A DNA stretch of 64,000 bases from NCBI GenBank assembly GCA_963576785.1, contig OY756149.1:744001-808000 (forward strand), given 5' to 3'. The stretch is from Chlorophyllum brunneum (lineage: Eukaryota; Basidiomycota; Agaricomycetes; Agaricales; Agaricaceae). Of this stretch, positions 11,519 through 21,960 are shown piece after piece. The translations under genes were made by a program, and so were the position numbers. Position 1 is the first letter of the stretch, and each line of letters begins with the position of its first letter. A model generated the notes under the pieces. It did not search any database and was not told the origin of the DNA. It was given only the letters and a program-made list of their open reading frames with translations.

Positions 11519-13997
11519 GGCAACCTTTAGAACTACATAGTATTTGGTTGTACTAACAGAATCTTAACAAAAATTATGATTTATTGGACACTTTACTTGA
11601 GGACCTCAAAGATTGCTTTGATGTTCTCTTTATTCAAGAACCACCCTGGCAATTCATCAGATCCACTCCCTCCACAACTTCTGTTGAGGGGGACAACATT
11701 ATTAGTGCCCCCAAGCACCCTGAGTGGCTGTGCATGGTTTGGGCCCCAGAGCCTAGCTCTGACCCACAGGTTATAACATTTGTCCATAACCAGTTGGCTT
11801 TTCTGAGGCTGTTCTATCAGATGGATCTCATCAACCACCATGACATCATGGTTCTCTCTCTCTTCTTAGGGGATGAGACCCTGAATCTCATGAATGTTTA
11901 CTCTAATTCAGAGCACACAGCAATTTGGTTCCTTTTAGACTAGTCTGCTACTTAGCCCAGACATATCTATATGGGTGGTGATTTCAATTGCTATTCTGAG
12001 CTTTGGGACCCCAATTATGGCTCCCACTTGGGTACCTCGTAGTCTCTGATCTCTATTGGGACTGACATTGGTCTAGACCTCGCCCTTCCGCTTCCGGTTG
12101 AGCCTGAGCCTACTCATATTCCTCACAATGAGAATCTTTGGTCTTCAGTCATTGATCTAGTGTTTGTTCCATCAGACCTGTCTATTTCCCATAGACCTAG
12201 GTTAGATTACTCCCTTAGGGGTCCGTCAGACCATGTTCCGCTAGTTTTGGTACTTCCAGTCACACCCACAATAGTGGAGACTCACAGGAAAACCCTGCTA
12301 CATGATGGTGGCAAAGAGGTAGCACTCTTTCTCACTGATGTTATCTGGGATCTCCATGAAGTTGCTAGGCTTCCAGAACCTACCACTACTAATGAGGTTA
12401 AAGCTGCAGTTCATGCCATGGCAGAGGCCTTTTCCACTGCTTGGGAAGCCCATGCAGTGGACATCATGATCACTTGCTGTTCTAAGCCCTGGTGGAACCA
12501 GGAATGTTGTGAGGCTTTCGGGAGATATTGTGAGACTTGTTCTCACAATGACTACTCTAATTTTAGACATGCTAAGAAGCATACTAAGCATAACTTCTTT
12601 GATGCTCACATTAAGGAAATTGCTTCTTCAAATAAGCAACTGTGGGACCTTATGGAATGGGTCCAGAAATGGAAGCTTCTACTCTGCAAGGCTATCCAGT
12701 ACAATGGAGAGCCATGTCACATGCTCCCGGATCTCTGGGATGCACTCTACAATACTTACAATTTGGTTTCTGGCCAAGCTGTGGATATTTCTGTTCTTGA
12801 TCTGCTACCAAGTTTACCGGCTAGGGAGTGGGTCCATTTCTCAGCCTTAGAGCTAATGGATGCCCTGAGTGCTTGCTTGGGGGTGTCTGCCCTGGGGCCG
12901 GACCATGTAACATGGACCCACCTCAAAGAGATCACCGAGGACCTTAATATCCTTCAGCTATTCATTGGAATAGCTAATGCCTGTATGTGTGTAGGTTATT
13001 GGCCATCCCATTTCAAGAAAAGCTTGTCAGTTATTATACTGAAGCCAGGCAAGCCATCCTACTTAATGCCCAAGGCATTTAGGCCCATTGTGCTCCCGAA
13101 CACCTTTGGTAAGCTTATTGAGAAAATGATCTCGAATTGCCTCCAGTTTAACTTAGCCAAATTTGGAGTTTTTCATCCAAATCAGCTCAGTGGTATCCAT
13201 CAGAGGTCTACTGATGATACTGGGATGCTCCTAACCCACATCATTTGCACAGGGTGGACTAAGGGCCTCAAGACTAGCATTGTTGCTTTTGACATTGCTT
13301 AGTTCTTTCCATCACTCAACCACACTATGTTGTTGGCTATTCTATGAAAGCAAGGATTCAACCCCTGTGTGGGTAGATTCTTTGCCTCTTATTTGGTCGG
13401 CCACTCTATGCAATATGTGTAGGAGGACCACAAGTCTGATCTCAGACAGGTGGATGTAGGGGTAGGTCAGGGCTTGTCACTCTCTCCCATCCTCTCTGGC
13501 CTTTATCTTGCCCCCTTCATGAAACTTTATGACAAGGAGACAATTGCACTTGGGAGTACTTTGCTCTCATATGTCGATGATGGCCTTGCCATTGCCCAGG
13601 CTAAAACTTGGGAACCTAACCTGGTATGCCTTAAACAGGCATACCAGATTATACATCACTTGACCACCTTGTTTGGACTTGCCATTGAACACAACAAGTC
13701 TGAAGTTTTTCATTTCTCCTATAAGTGGGGAGACAACAACCCACTGCTGGACTTGGAATATGCCTCCCATACTAGCAATACTCCCTTACACCCTAAGACT
13801 CATTGGAGGTACTTGGGATTCTTCTTCAATTGAGCTCTTACTTTTAAAGAGCACGTTCAACATTACACTACTAAGTCTCTGTCTATGGTCAAGGCCATGG
13901 GCATGCTTGGTAACTCTTCTCAAGGCCTTCTTCCTACCCAGAAGAGGACTCTCTATTGCTTGTGTGTAATGCCTATCACTACATATAGGTTTCAACT
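11513..13997 (+). pseudogene. LINE-A ORF2 (AP endonuclease and reverse transcriptase), truncated
   Basis: ORF2 opens with an ATG at 11513 inside the ORF1 stop (ATGAATAG). The endonuclease part shows DVLFIQEPPW, MGGDFNCYSELWDP and GPSDHVPL, the acidic and histidine motifs of APE-type endonucleases that nick target DNA. The RT has KPGKPSYLMPKAFRPIVL, AFDIA (then a stop) FFPSLNH, and LLSYVDDGLAIAQ with YVDD at 13570-13581. Stops occur at about 11941, 13300, 13345, 13420 and 13831. The copy ends in the RT thumb region (MPITTYRFQL), where module X begins at 13998, so this copy has no RNase H. Confidence 0.9.
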
Positions 13998-15442
13998 ATT
14001 GCTTTTTGACTTGTTACCACCACTATCACTTTTCCACTTCCCTTTCCTTGTTGCACCATTCATTTCTCAGGCTCTCTCTCATGGGCCCATGTCTTTTCTG
14101 AGCCTTTGCTGGCTGTAGGGAGGCAGTCCGGATGGCAACATTAGTTGGTCGATGGGTGGCATACCCTTGGTGAAGGTGATTAAAGGTAGGCATATCTCCA
14201 CCATTCATTGGACTGACACCTCTATGTACAGATCAATGGGGTGGCCCCTTGGCAAAGGGCCTTAAAGGCTGGGATACTGGCCACCTTGCTTGCTTGCACT
14301 TGCTGGGTCATCAGTGGTGGTGGCTCTTCTATTAATTCAATGGATTTGCAGTCCCATATAGGGTTTGCATGTGGGTCTTTACCTCTGCTACAGGTCAAGT
14401 CCAGCTAGCATCTTGAGGCTAGGTTATCCTGGCTGATGACAGACATCCGGGCCCATCCCCAATTGTGCTTGCATATTAGTGGGGAGCATGCTAAAAAAAG
14501 CCACTCTATCATACCCGAAAGGGACTGAAAGGATAGAGGATGATAAAAGAGAGTATTGAGGTCATAACAAGCTGATCACAAGGACAGGCCACCCCCCACC
14601 AGTGTTGCCATGTTTGGACCCCTTCAAGGGTAGTGCCTGGTCATTAGTAGGGATCAGCCAAACTCTAGGGCAGTGGGTGGGTATGGGTTAACTCAGAGAA
14701 ACTCAGGTTGATTGGTGCCCATTCTGTGGAATGCTTAGTAATCTGTTTTGCAGGTTAGGTAATCCAATGTGAATACCACCCTGGTAGTGTCCCCTGCAAG
14801 ATGGAGATCCCCATTAGTATTAGCATACAGATCCATGCCCTAAGATAAGTTACCTCCTCTGGGAGTAGGGCATAGCAGAAGCGGCTGTAGGGGAACAGAA
14901 AGCTAGTCCAGGGTCGTGCCTTGGAGGGGGTGCCTAAGGTCTAGAAGTATCTGGAATTTACACTTCCCTGCCCAACTAGTAGACCATAGCAGGTTGTCTA
15001 CTGGGAGTATGCTGAAAAAAGCCACCTGGTTGCCGAGAAGAGGTGGCCCGGCTCGAGAGATCTAAATCCTCTATCAATAGGTCTCCACCAACAACAGAGT
15101 GTACCTATTTAAGTTGATACCATATAAGTGATCTAGATTTGGGATGGCAGCATGTGCAGTCAAGCAGTGGGATCCTGTCCATGTACCATATAGGAAGACT
15201 GCCTCAAGCAAACAGCAGGCTGGTCCTCAGGGATACTGCGCCTTCCTAGTAGTGGGGTGGTTGCCCAAGCTGAAAGCTTTACCTCTTAGGAGGGTGGAGC
15301 AAAGTCCCCGCAACATGGCTGGATATGACACCAATATGGGAGCCTGGAAACATACTGGGCATTCTATGAGCACATGATGTCTCAAGACTCTTGTCTCTGG
15401 GTTGCTAAGAGTTTTAAGCTTGCAAAGGGCTCTGTGTATGGA
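13998..15442 (+). repeat. Module X, copy 1 (non-coding, ~1.44 kb)
   Basis: Non-coding repeat, present in this window as 13998-15442 (+), 16910-18340 (-), 18341-19520 (+), 27529-27790 (-) and 61461-62893 (-). The 5' end is ATTGCTCCTTGAC (here with T for two C) and the 3' end follows AAAGGGCTCTGT. It holds two copies of the motif ATGCTGAAAAAAGCC about 530 bp apart and many G/C stems, so it looks like a structured RNA rather than a gene. Six-frame reading gives only short broken frames that differ between copies. It is preceded by LINE-A ORF2 and followed by LINE-B RNase H, forming an X::LINE-B chimera. I do not recognise its origin. Confidence 0.8.
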
Positions 15443-16257
15443 CTGCTGCCCAGATCTACCAATCAGGTCAGCATGTCTTCCAGATGAGACATGCGGCTGG
15501 CCAAGTGACAGCTCCTGATGCAGAGCTGTATGCTATCTGGATCGCAATTGGGAAGGCTACTAGCCTCCCTGACTGCGACTCCATTGTATTGTTCACTGAC
15601 TCCCTGGGTTCAGCTAGGAGAGCAGTGGACCCCTCTGTTTATTCTGGTCAGGCTCACTTGCTTGCCATGTGTAATGCTCTTATGGAGTGGTTTGGGGGTC
15701 ACCCCAAGCACTCCCTTCATATCTGGCACACTTACTCTTCAGAGAAGTGGGCCATTCATGGTACCATACACCAGTACTGTACCAAACTCCAGGTCTCTGC
15801 GGGTTCCTGTCTGCAAACCTCTCTTGACTCCCTTCACCAGAAGGTCATCAGATCCTGCCAGGACACCTGGATCACTTGATTCCAGGATCCTACTTACTTA
15901 GGTAGCCAGTTTATGGCTCTCGAAGGGCATAACGGTAAGCCTCTCCAGCCCACCTACCTCAATGGCAGCTTGTGGCTGCCTTATGCTGCAGCTGAGTCCA
16001 ACTCACTGTCAGCTTGCATGTGTAGGGTTATACTCAACCATGTGCCAATCAGGGCCTACAGGTCTTGGTTCTTCTAGAACAAACTATTCTAGTGTCTGTG
16101 CAGGGCTTCTTTCAAGTCTCATGTGCATATTCTTACCTCTTGTCCAAGGTTTGACTCCTCTAGGGGGTACCCTACTATACTGGGTGCCCTTGTCAAGTTC
16201 TTGAAGATGAACCCTCAGACATTTGCCTTCCCATCCATTCCTCAGGAAATTGGATAA
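15443..16257 (+). pseudogene. LINE-B ORF2 C-terminus (RNase H to stop), fused to X
   Basis: The LINE-B reading begins at the X junction in the RNase H domain (CCCAGATCTACC, equivalent to AAQIYWSG in other copies). It includes MRHAAGQVTAPDAELYAIWI (catalytic Glu) and VLFTDSLGSARRA (catalytic Asp), then the C-terminal half with YRSWFF and SSRGYP, ending at TAA 16255-16257. Stops interrupt at about 15877, 16075 and 16090. The first catalytic Asp of RNase H lies upstream of the junction and is absent. Confidence 0.85.
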
Positions 16258-16425
16258 CTGGCTCAGGGTAGGTGGGTTATTGTCCAGTACTGGAGGCCCC
16301 TGATGAAGACTTTGCAAACACTTTTGATGACCAATGAACAGACCTGAACCTTTTGGCTACTAGGTGTGGTGGAGACACCAATAGCCACACAAATGGTGCA
16401 GTCAATTACTCTGGCAAGAGTGACC
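16258..16425 (+). other. LINE-B 3' UTR, interrupted
   Basis: It matches the LINE-B 3' UTR at 55501 onward (CTGGCTCAGGGT, later CACAAATGGTGCAGTC and GTGACC). It stops at 16425, where a poly-T tract of a reversed LINE-A begins. The rest of the UTR is not found further right. Confidence 0.75.
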
Positions 16426-16909
16426 TTTTTTTTTTTTTTTTTTTTTTTAAAAATCAACATGTTTATAGTGGTGTGCAATCACAGTCCACCTGTATCTACT
16501 ATGACATGTAGGCTACAAAATAGATGGTATTTGAAGACGGGCTCTCCCCTGGCCAAACTAGACTACCTGTCAGTAGTCTGGGTGAATGGTCATGGAAACA
16601 CGCATAAATGTGTGAATTCTAGACAAGAATGATGAGCGACCCCTAGCCTCCCCTCCCTAGGGAGAGTATGTGTCAATTTGCAATTAACTCCTATACACAT
16701 CAGAGATGTGGGAAGCTAGCAGGGGCCGTGTCATGTTATCCAACTCCCGCAAGTGGTCTGTTGGACTTGAATGCAAATGCAGCAGGGTTGCACCCAAGAA
16801 AAGATACCAGCTGGTCAATAGAGACTGGCAGGCCATGATGTCTCTTGTACAAAGGACAAGAGCACAAGATATGAGTGCAGGTCTCCACACTCACAGCCAA
16901 TAGGCTCTA
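16426..16909 (-). mobile_element. LINE-A 3' tail, reversed, with poly-A (seen as poly-T)
   Basis: Poly-T at 16426-16448 is the poly-A tail on the minus strand. Then come the LINE-A 3' UTR and the last ~65 codons of ORF2 (LVNRDWQ on the plus strand is the reverse of the region encoding DQLV). A short internal deletion removes part of the Cys/His motif. The LINE sequence stops at 16909 and X copy 2 follows, so this is the LINE part of a reversed X::LINE-A chimera. Confidence 0.82.
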
Positions 16910-18340
16910 CCCATATATGGAGCCCCTTGCAGACAAACTCCTAGCAGCCCAGAGATAGGGGTCTTGAGACGACATGTGCCTGTAGAATGTCCAGCATATT
17001 CCAAGGCTCCCATATTGGTGTTGTATCTGGCCATATTGCAGGGACTTTGCCCCTCCCTCCTAAGAGGTAAAGCTTTCAGCTTGGGTGAACACTCTGCTAC
17101 TAAGAGAGTGCAATATCCCTGAGGACTAGCTTGCCATTTGCTTGAGGTGCTCTTCCTATATGGTGTATGGACAGGATTTCACCATAAGCTATGCACATTA
17201 CCACCCCAAATTCAGACTACTTACATGGTATCAACTTAAAATGGGTACACTCCATTGTTGATAGAGACCCATTGACAGAGAATCTAGACCTCTCAAGCTG
17301 TACTACTCCTTCTTGGTAACTGGGTGGCTTTTTTCAGTGCACTCCCAGTAAACAGCCTGCTATGGTCCACTAGTTTGGTAGGTAGAGGCTACGAAGGTGT
17401 ACCTCCAAGGCGCAATCCCTGGACTAGCTTCCCATTCCCCCATAGTAGCTTTTGCTATGCCCTACCCCCAGAGGAGGTAACTTGTCTTTGGGCATGGATC
17501 TGCATGCTAATACTGGTGGGGATCTCTATCTTGTAGGGAGCACTACCAGGGTGGTGTTCACATTGGATTACCTAAGCAACCCATGGAATGGATTACTTAA
17601 GCATTCCATGGAATGGGTGCCAATCAACCTGAGTTTTCCTGAATTGACCTGAACCTGCCCAGTGCCCTGGAGTTTGGCATATCCCTACTAATGACCAGGC
17701 ACTATTCCCAGAGGGGTTCCTGAAGGCATGGTGACACTGGTGGGGGGTGGCCTGTCCTTTTGGTTGGCTTGTTATCACTCCATTCCCCCTATTATTGTCC
17801 CCTATCCTTTTGGTCCCTTTCAGGTGCAATAGGGTGGCTTTTTTCAGCATGCTCCCCACCAATGTGCAAGCACAATTGGGGGTGGGCCTGGATGTCCATT
17901 GTCAGCTGGTATAGCCCAGCCTCAAGATACTAGCTAGACTGGACCTGCAGTAGGGGTTAAAACCACCATGCAAACCCTATATGGGACTGCAACACTATTG
18001 GATTAATAGAAGGGCCACCACCACTGGCAACCCAGCAAGTGCAAGTGAGCAAGGTGGCCAGTACCCCAGCCTTTAAGACCCTTTACCAAGGGGCCGCTCT
18101 GTTGATCTGTATATATAGATGTTAGTCCAATGAATAATGGGGATATACCTACCTTTAATTGCCTTTACCAAAGGTACGCCACCCATTGACCAAGTAACAT
18201 TGCCACACAGACCACCCCCCTACAGCCAGTGAAGGCTCAGAAAAGACCTAGGCCCATGAGAGAAAGCCCAGGAGATGAAAGGTGTGATGGAGAAAGGAAG
18301 TGGAAAAAGTGGTGGTAGTGGTAACAAGTCAAGGAGCAAT
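16910..18340 (-). repeat. Module X, copy 2 (reversed)
   Basis: Full-length X on the minus strand, from its 3' end (CCATATATGG, then AGCCCCTTGC) to its 5' end (GTCAAGGAGCAAT at 18328-18340). No gene is seen. It lies head to head with X copy 3, giving a large inverted repeat. The 255 bp next to the centre (about 18085-18340) could alternatively be an inverted piece of the copy-3 insertion. Confidence 0.8.
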
Positions 18341-19520
18341 GTCAGTAAAGGGTCTTAATGGCTGGGATACTGGCCACCTTGCTTACTTGTACTTGCTGGG
18401 TCACCAGTGGTGGTGGCCCTTCTATCAATCCAATGGGGTTGCAGTCCCATATAGGGTTTGCATGGTGGTTTTAACCCCTACTGCAGCTCAAGTCTGGCTA
18501 GCTTCTTGAGACTGGGTTATCCTGGCTGATGACAGATGTCCAGGCCTACCCCTAATCATACTTGCATGTTGGTGGGGAGTGGGCTGAAAAAAGCCACCCT
18601 ATCACACCCAAAAGGGACCAAAAGGATAAGGGATGGTAACAGGGGGTATAGAGGTGAAAACAAGCCAACTAAAAGGACAGGCCACCCCCCACCAGTGTCA
18701 CCATGCCTTCAGGAACCCCTCTGGGAATAGTGCCTGGTCATTAGTAGGGATATGCCAAACTCCAGGGCACTGGGCAGGTTCAGGTCAATTCAGGAAAACT
18801 CAGGTTGATTGGCACCCATTCCATGGAATGCTTAAGTAATCCATTCCATGGGTTGCTTAGGTAATGTGAACACCACCCTGGTAGTGCTCCCTACAAGATA
18901 GAGATCCCCACCAGTATTAGCATGCAGATCCATGCCCAAAGACAAGTTACCTCCTCTGGGGGTAGGGCATAGCAAAAGCTACTATGGGGGAATGGGAAGC
19001 TAGTCCAGGGGTTGCACCTTGGAGGTACACCTTTGTGGCCTCTGCCTGCCCAGCTAGTAGACCATAGCGGGCCATTTACTGGGAGTGCACTGAAAAAAGC
19101 TACCTAGTTACCAAAAAGGAGTGGCCTAGCTCAAGAGGTCTAGATCCTCTATCAATGGGTCTCTGTCAACAACGGAGTGTACCCATTTAAATTGATACTC
19201 CATAAGTAGTCTAGATTTGGGGTGGCAACATGTGCAGCTTATGGTGAGATCCTATCCATGTACCATATAGGAAGAGCACCTCAAGCGAACGGTAGGCCAG
19301 TCCTCAGGGATACCATGCTCTCTCAGTAGCAGGGTGTTCACCCAAGCTAAAGGCTTTACCTCTTAAGAGTGAGGGGCAAAGTCCCCGCAACATGGCTGGA
19401 TATGACACCAATATGGGAGCCTGGGAACATGCTGGGCATTCTACGGGCACATGACATCTCAAGACTCCCATCTTTGGGCCTCTAGGAGCTTTATTCCCTC
19501 AAGGGGCTCTGTATGCAGGT
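18341..19520 (+). repeat. Module X, copy 3 (5' truncated)
   Basis: Forward X lacking its first ~260 bp; it starts at the TAAAGGGTCTTAA motif and ends AAGGGGCTCTGTATGCAGGT. LINE-A ORF2 follows directly at 19521. Sequence agreement with copy 2 is visibly higher than with copies 1 and 5. Confidence 0.8.
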
Positions 19521-20620
19521 GCAGCATAAAGCTGCATTGTGGATCACTGGTGCATTCTGCACCAGCCCTACCGGAGGAGCTGAGGCCTTGGCTGGCCTCA
19601 TCCCCATCTATCTTCTTCTCAAGAAGCTGGCTACCCATGCCATCCATAGGGTGGCCATGCTTTCTGAGAATCACCCTGTACGTTCCAGTATGGGGCATCA
19701 CTATACTGCTGGGTGTGTTCCATACCCCAGATCTATCGCTCTCATGACCCCCACTCAGGTGGTCAAGGTCAAGGGGCCAGTCACAGAGGCAAACTCTCGT
19801 TTGCCAGAATTGACAGAGATGTTTGAGCCATTTGCACTTGAAGCATCACCAGGTTCTTGTCTCCTGGACTGCTATGCAGCCCAGGTGACTTACAAGACAT
19901 ATGATACCTTGCTCAGTGGAAACCCAACAGGTTGTCAAGTGGATTTGCTCAACAATACTCTTTGTGGGTATTGTGAGGACAGGCAGGTTGTCTATGCAGC
20001 AATAGATGTGAGTCTGCCATTGATTGGGGACTACCAGGTAGTTTTGGCTGCCCACATTTATAGGGGGATGCATCTGCTTTGTGCATTGTGTCACCTAGCT
20101 AGCAAGGATACAGCCCCAGATACTGAACTATTTGCCATTTGTATGGTTTTGGGAACTGCTGTGGCAGTTTCTGAGGCTGTATATATCACAGTCTTTATGG
20201 ACTTGATTGGTTCAGCCAAGCAAGCTCTTGACCCATCCATACATTCTGGCCAGGGATATTCCCTGGCTGTTTGTCGTCTCTTGTTGGAGTGGTTCAGGGA
20301 TCATCCTGGCTGTTCCCTCACTTTCTGGTCTGTTCTGTCCTTGGCAAAATGGTCCATTCATTAGGAGGTGCATTTATATGCCACCAAGCTTCAAGTCACC
20401 ACTAGATGTAGTCTAGCAACATCTATCGACTCACTGCATAAACTTAACATAGCAACTGTTCAGAAGGCCTGGAAGGTTACCTTCCAGGACTCCTCTTATC
20501 ATGGTTCTAACTTCCTTGCTCTCAAGGATAGTAAGAACAAAGTCTTACAGCTAATGTACCTCCATAGGAGGCCTTGGCTTCCTTCCTTTCCCTCTCAGTC
20601 CATTGTGATGAGAGCAAATC
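19521..20620 (+). pseudogene. LINE-A ORF2 part (RT end to RNase H), split by gypsy-1
   Basis: The frame begins at the X junction with HKAALWITGAFCTSPTGGAE, the region after the RT. It continues through RNase H (VVYAAIDVSLPLIGDY first Asp; DTELFAI Glu; VFMDLIGSAKQ Asp) and breaks at a TAG near 20362. It is cut at 20620 by the gypsy-1 LTR and resumes at 26984 after the duplicated AAATC. The fused X is upstream. Confidence 0.88.
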
Positions 20621-20925
20621 TGTTACGACCTTAGTCTAGGACTCAGGTTACAAGTCTTTGGATAAAGACAAGGAAATAGAGAAGAGAGTAAGGGATGATA
20701 CGATTGGTAAAGTATAAGGAATACATCAAGTATTACTACACTTTATATACTAGTGGTAAGAGCTAAGAATAAAGGAACAGGGTAAAGGAGTCATAGAGAC
20801 AAGTAAGATGAGTCAGAAGAGGTACAGCCATAAGGGATGAAACAAGGAGGTAAAACAGATACATAAGAATGATGAATGTGACGGGCACATGATAGGAATG
20901 TACTATCTATCTATAGTTCATAACA
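20621..20925 (-). repeat. 3' LTR of gypsy-1
   Basis: Ends TGTTA and TAACA. The adjacent bases on the element's sense strand (rich in A and G, ending GGGAGGTAT) form the polypurine tract at 20926-20941. Confidence 0.94.
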
Positions 20926-20989
20926 ATACCTCCCTTTTTACTTTCATAACCCCATGAAATATCGTAGTCTACTTGTCATCTTGTTCTTT

Positions 20990-21948
20990 GTGTAAGGCAT
21001 TAACAAGTTGACGTTTGGTAGGGCCAATCATCAGGGTTCCTGATTTGCATCAACATCCAATCCAGAAGGGGGTGTGGTCTTGGCCTCCTCTGAAGAGGGC
21101 TATGGTGCATCCTTTGAATGTAGCTGTATCGTTTGTTTCAGCTGCCATGAGGTTGTGTATTATCTCTTCCCAGTAGTTTTCTTCGAACTGTCCTCCATCT
21201 TTGAGTGTGAGATAAGATGGGGGTGGGTTGGATATTGTTGGTTTGGGTGGTAGGTTCATATCAGGCAGTTGTATAAGGAGGTGGTCTACTTCATCTCACA
21301 TATCTGGTTCCATTAGATGGTTGGGGACTGATTTGTCGATTCCCTCCATTCCTTCATCTAACCAGTTCTGTTCATCATCCTTGTGGTAGGGCAGTTTGTT
21401 GGGTAAGGTAGTGGGGATGTATGAGTCGAGATCCATTAGTCTCTGCGCAAGTCTATAGGTGGGATTGTTGCTCGAGTCGGTGAGGTGATTGAGTCTTTCG
21501 CCTGTCATGATTAAGGCACTTTGGATGCATTTCTTTGCATCAGAGTGCACTAATACGTTGAGGTCGGTGGCTGCTTTATCTAATAACTCCTTCATAAGTT
21601 CATGTTTCCCAGTTGACATGGCGGCAGGAAGGGCTCTGGTAGTGGTGATGAGTAGAATGTGGCTCAGGGCTTTGGCTTGGATTGAGAGATTGTTGATGGC
21701 ATGGGTGATGTATGTGAGTCATTTGGTTGTGGCAGTATAGTGTTCGATTTGATCTTTGGTGGACTGGGCATTGAGGAGATTGTTAAGTTCTTGTTCGAAT
21801 TCTGTGTCATTGGCTGGGAAAGGGGTGGGCTTGCATTCAGCATGCATGGTGTGTTGTGAAGGTAATCGGCAAAGTTTAGGATGCAGTGGATACAGCATGA
21901 GGTGCATTGAGTGTAGTGATCTCTTGTAACATGAGGTTTGTTGTTCAT
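20990..21948 (-). pseudogene. gypsy-1 ORF3 remnant (extra ORF downstream of pol)
   Basis: Between pol and the 3' LTR the minus strand encodes a broken protein homologous to the intact 278-aa ORF3 of gypsy-2. The best match is the C-terminal part PPSYLTLKDGG, then ENYWEEIIHNLMAAETNDTA and HTPFWIG, against GYNTLKSEGEKDNDYWKEIV and HAPLWIG. An upstream small ORF starts MNNKPHVTRDHYTQ. Similarity of ORF3 between gypsy-1 and gypsy-2 is much lower than that of their integrases. The function is unknown, and no membrane segment is visible. Confidence 0.7.
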
Positions 21949-21960
21949 AATTGTCGCTTT

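Noticed and set aside
16426..16448. Homopolymer T and A runs (also 46328, 56036, 60786) as simple repeats or terminators.
   Set aside because: Each is joined to the defined 3' end of a LINE and is its poly-A tail.
17593..18839. ORFs of 60-90 codons in module X that give identical peptides in both arms (for example ending WHPFHGMLK).
   Set aside because: The peptides agree because the arms are near-identical DNA. In copies 1 and 5 the same frames are broken or different, and no domain is recognisable.
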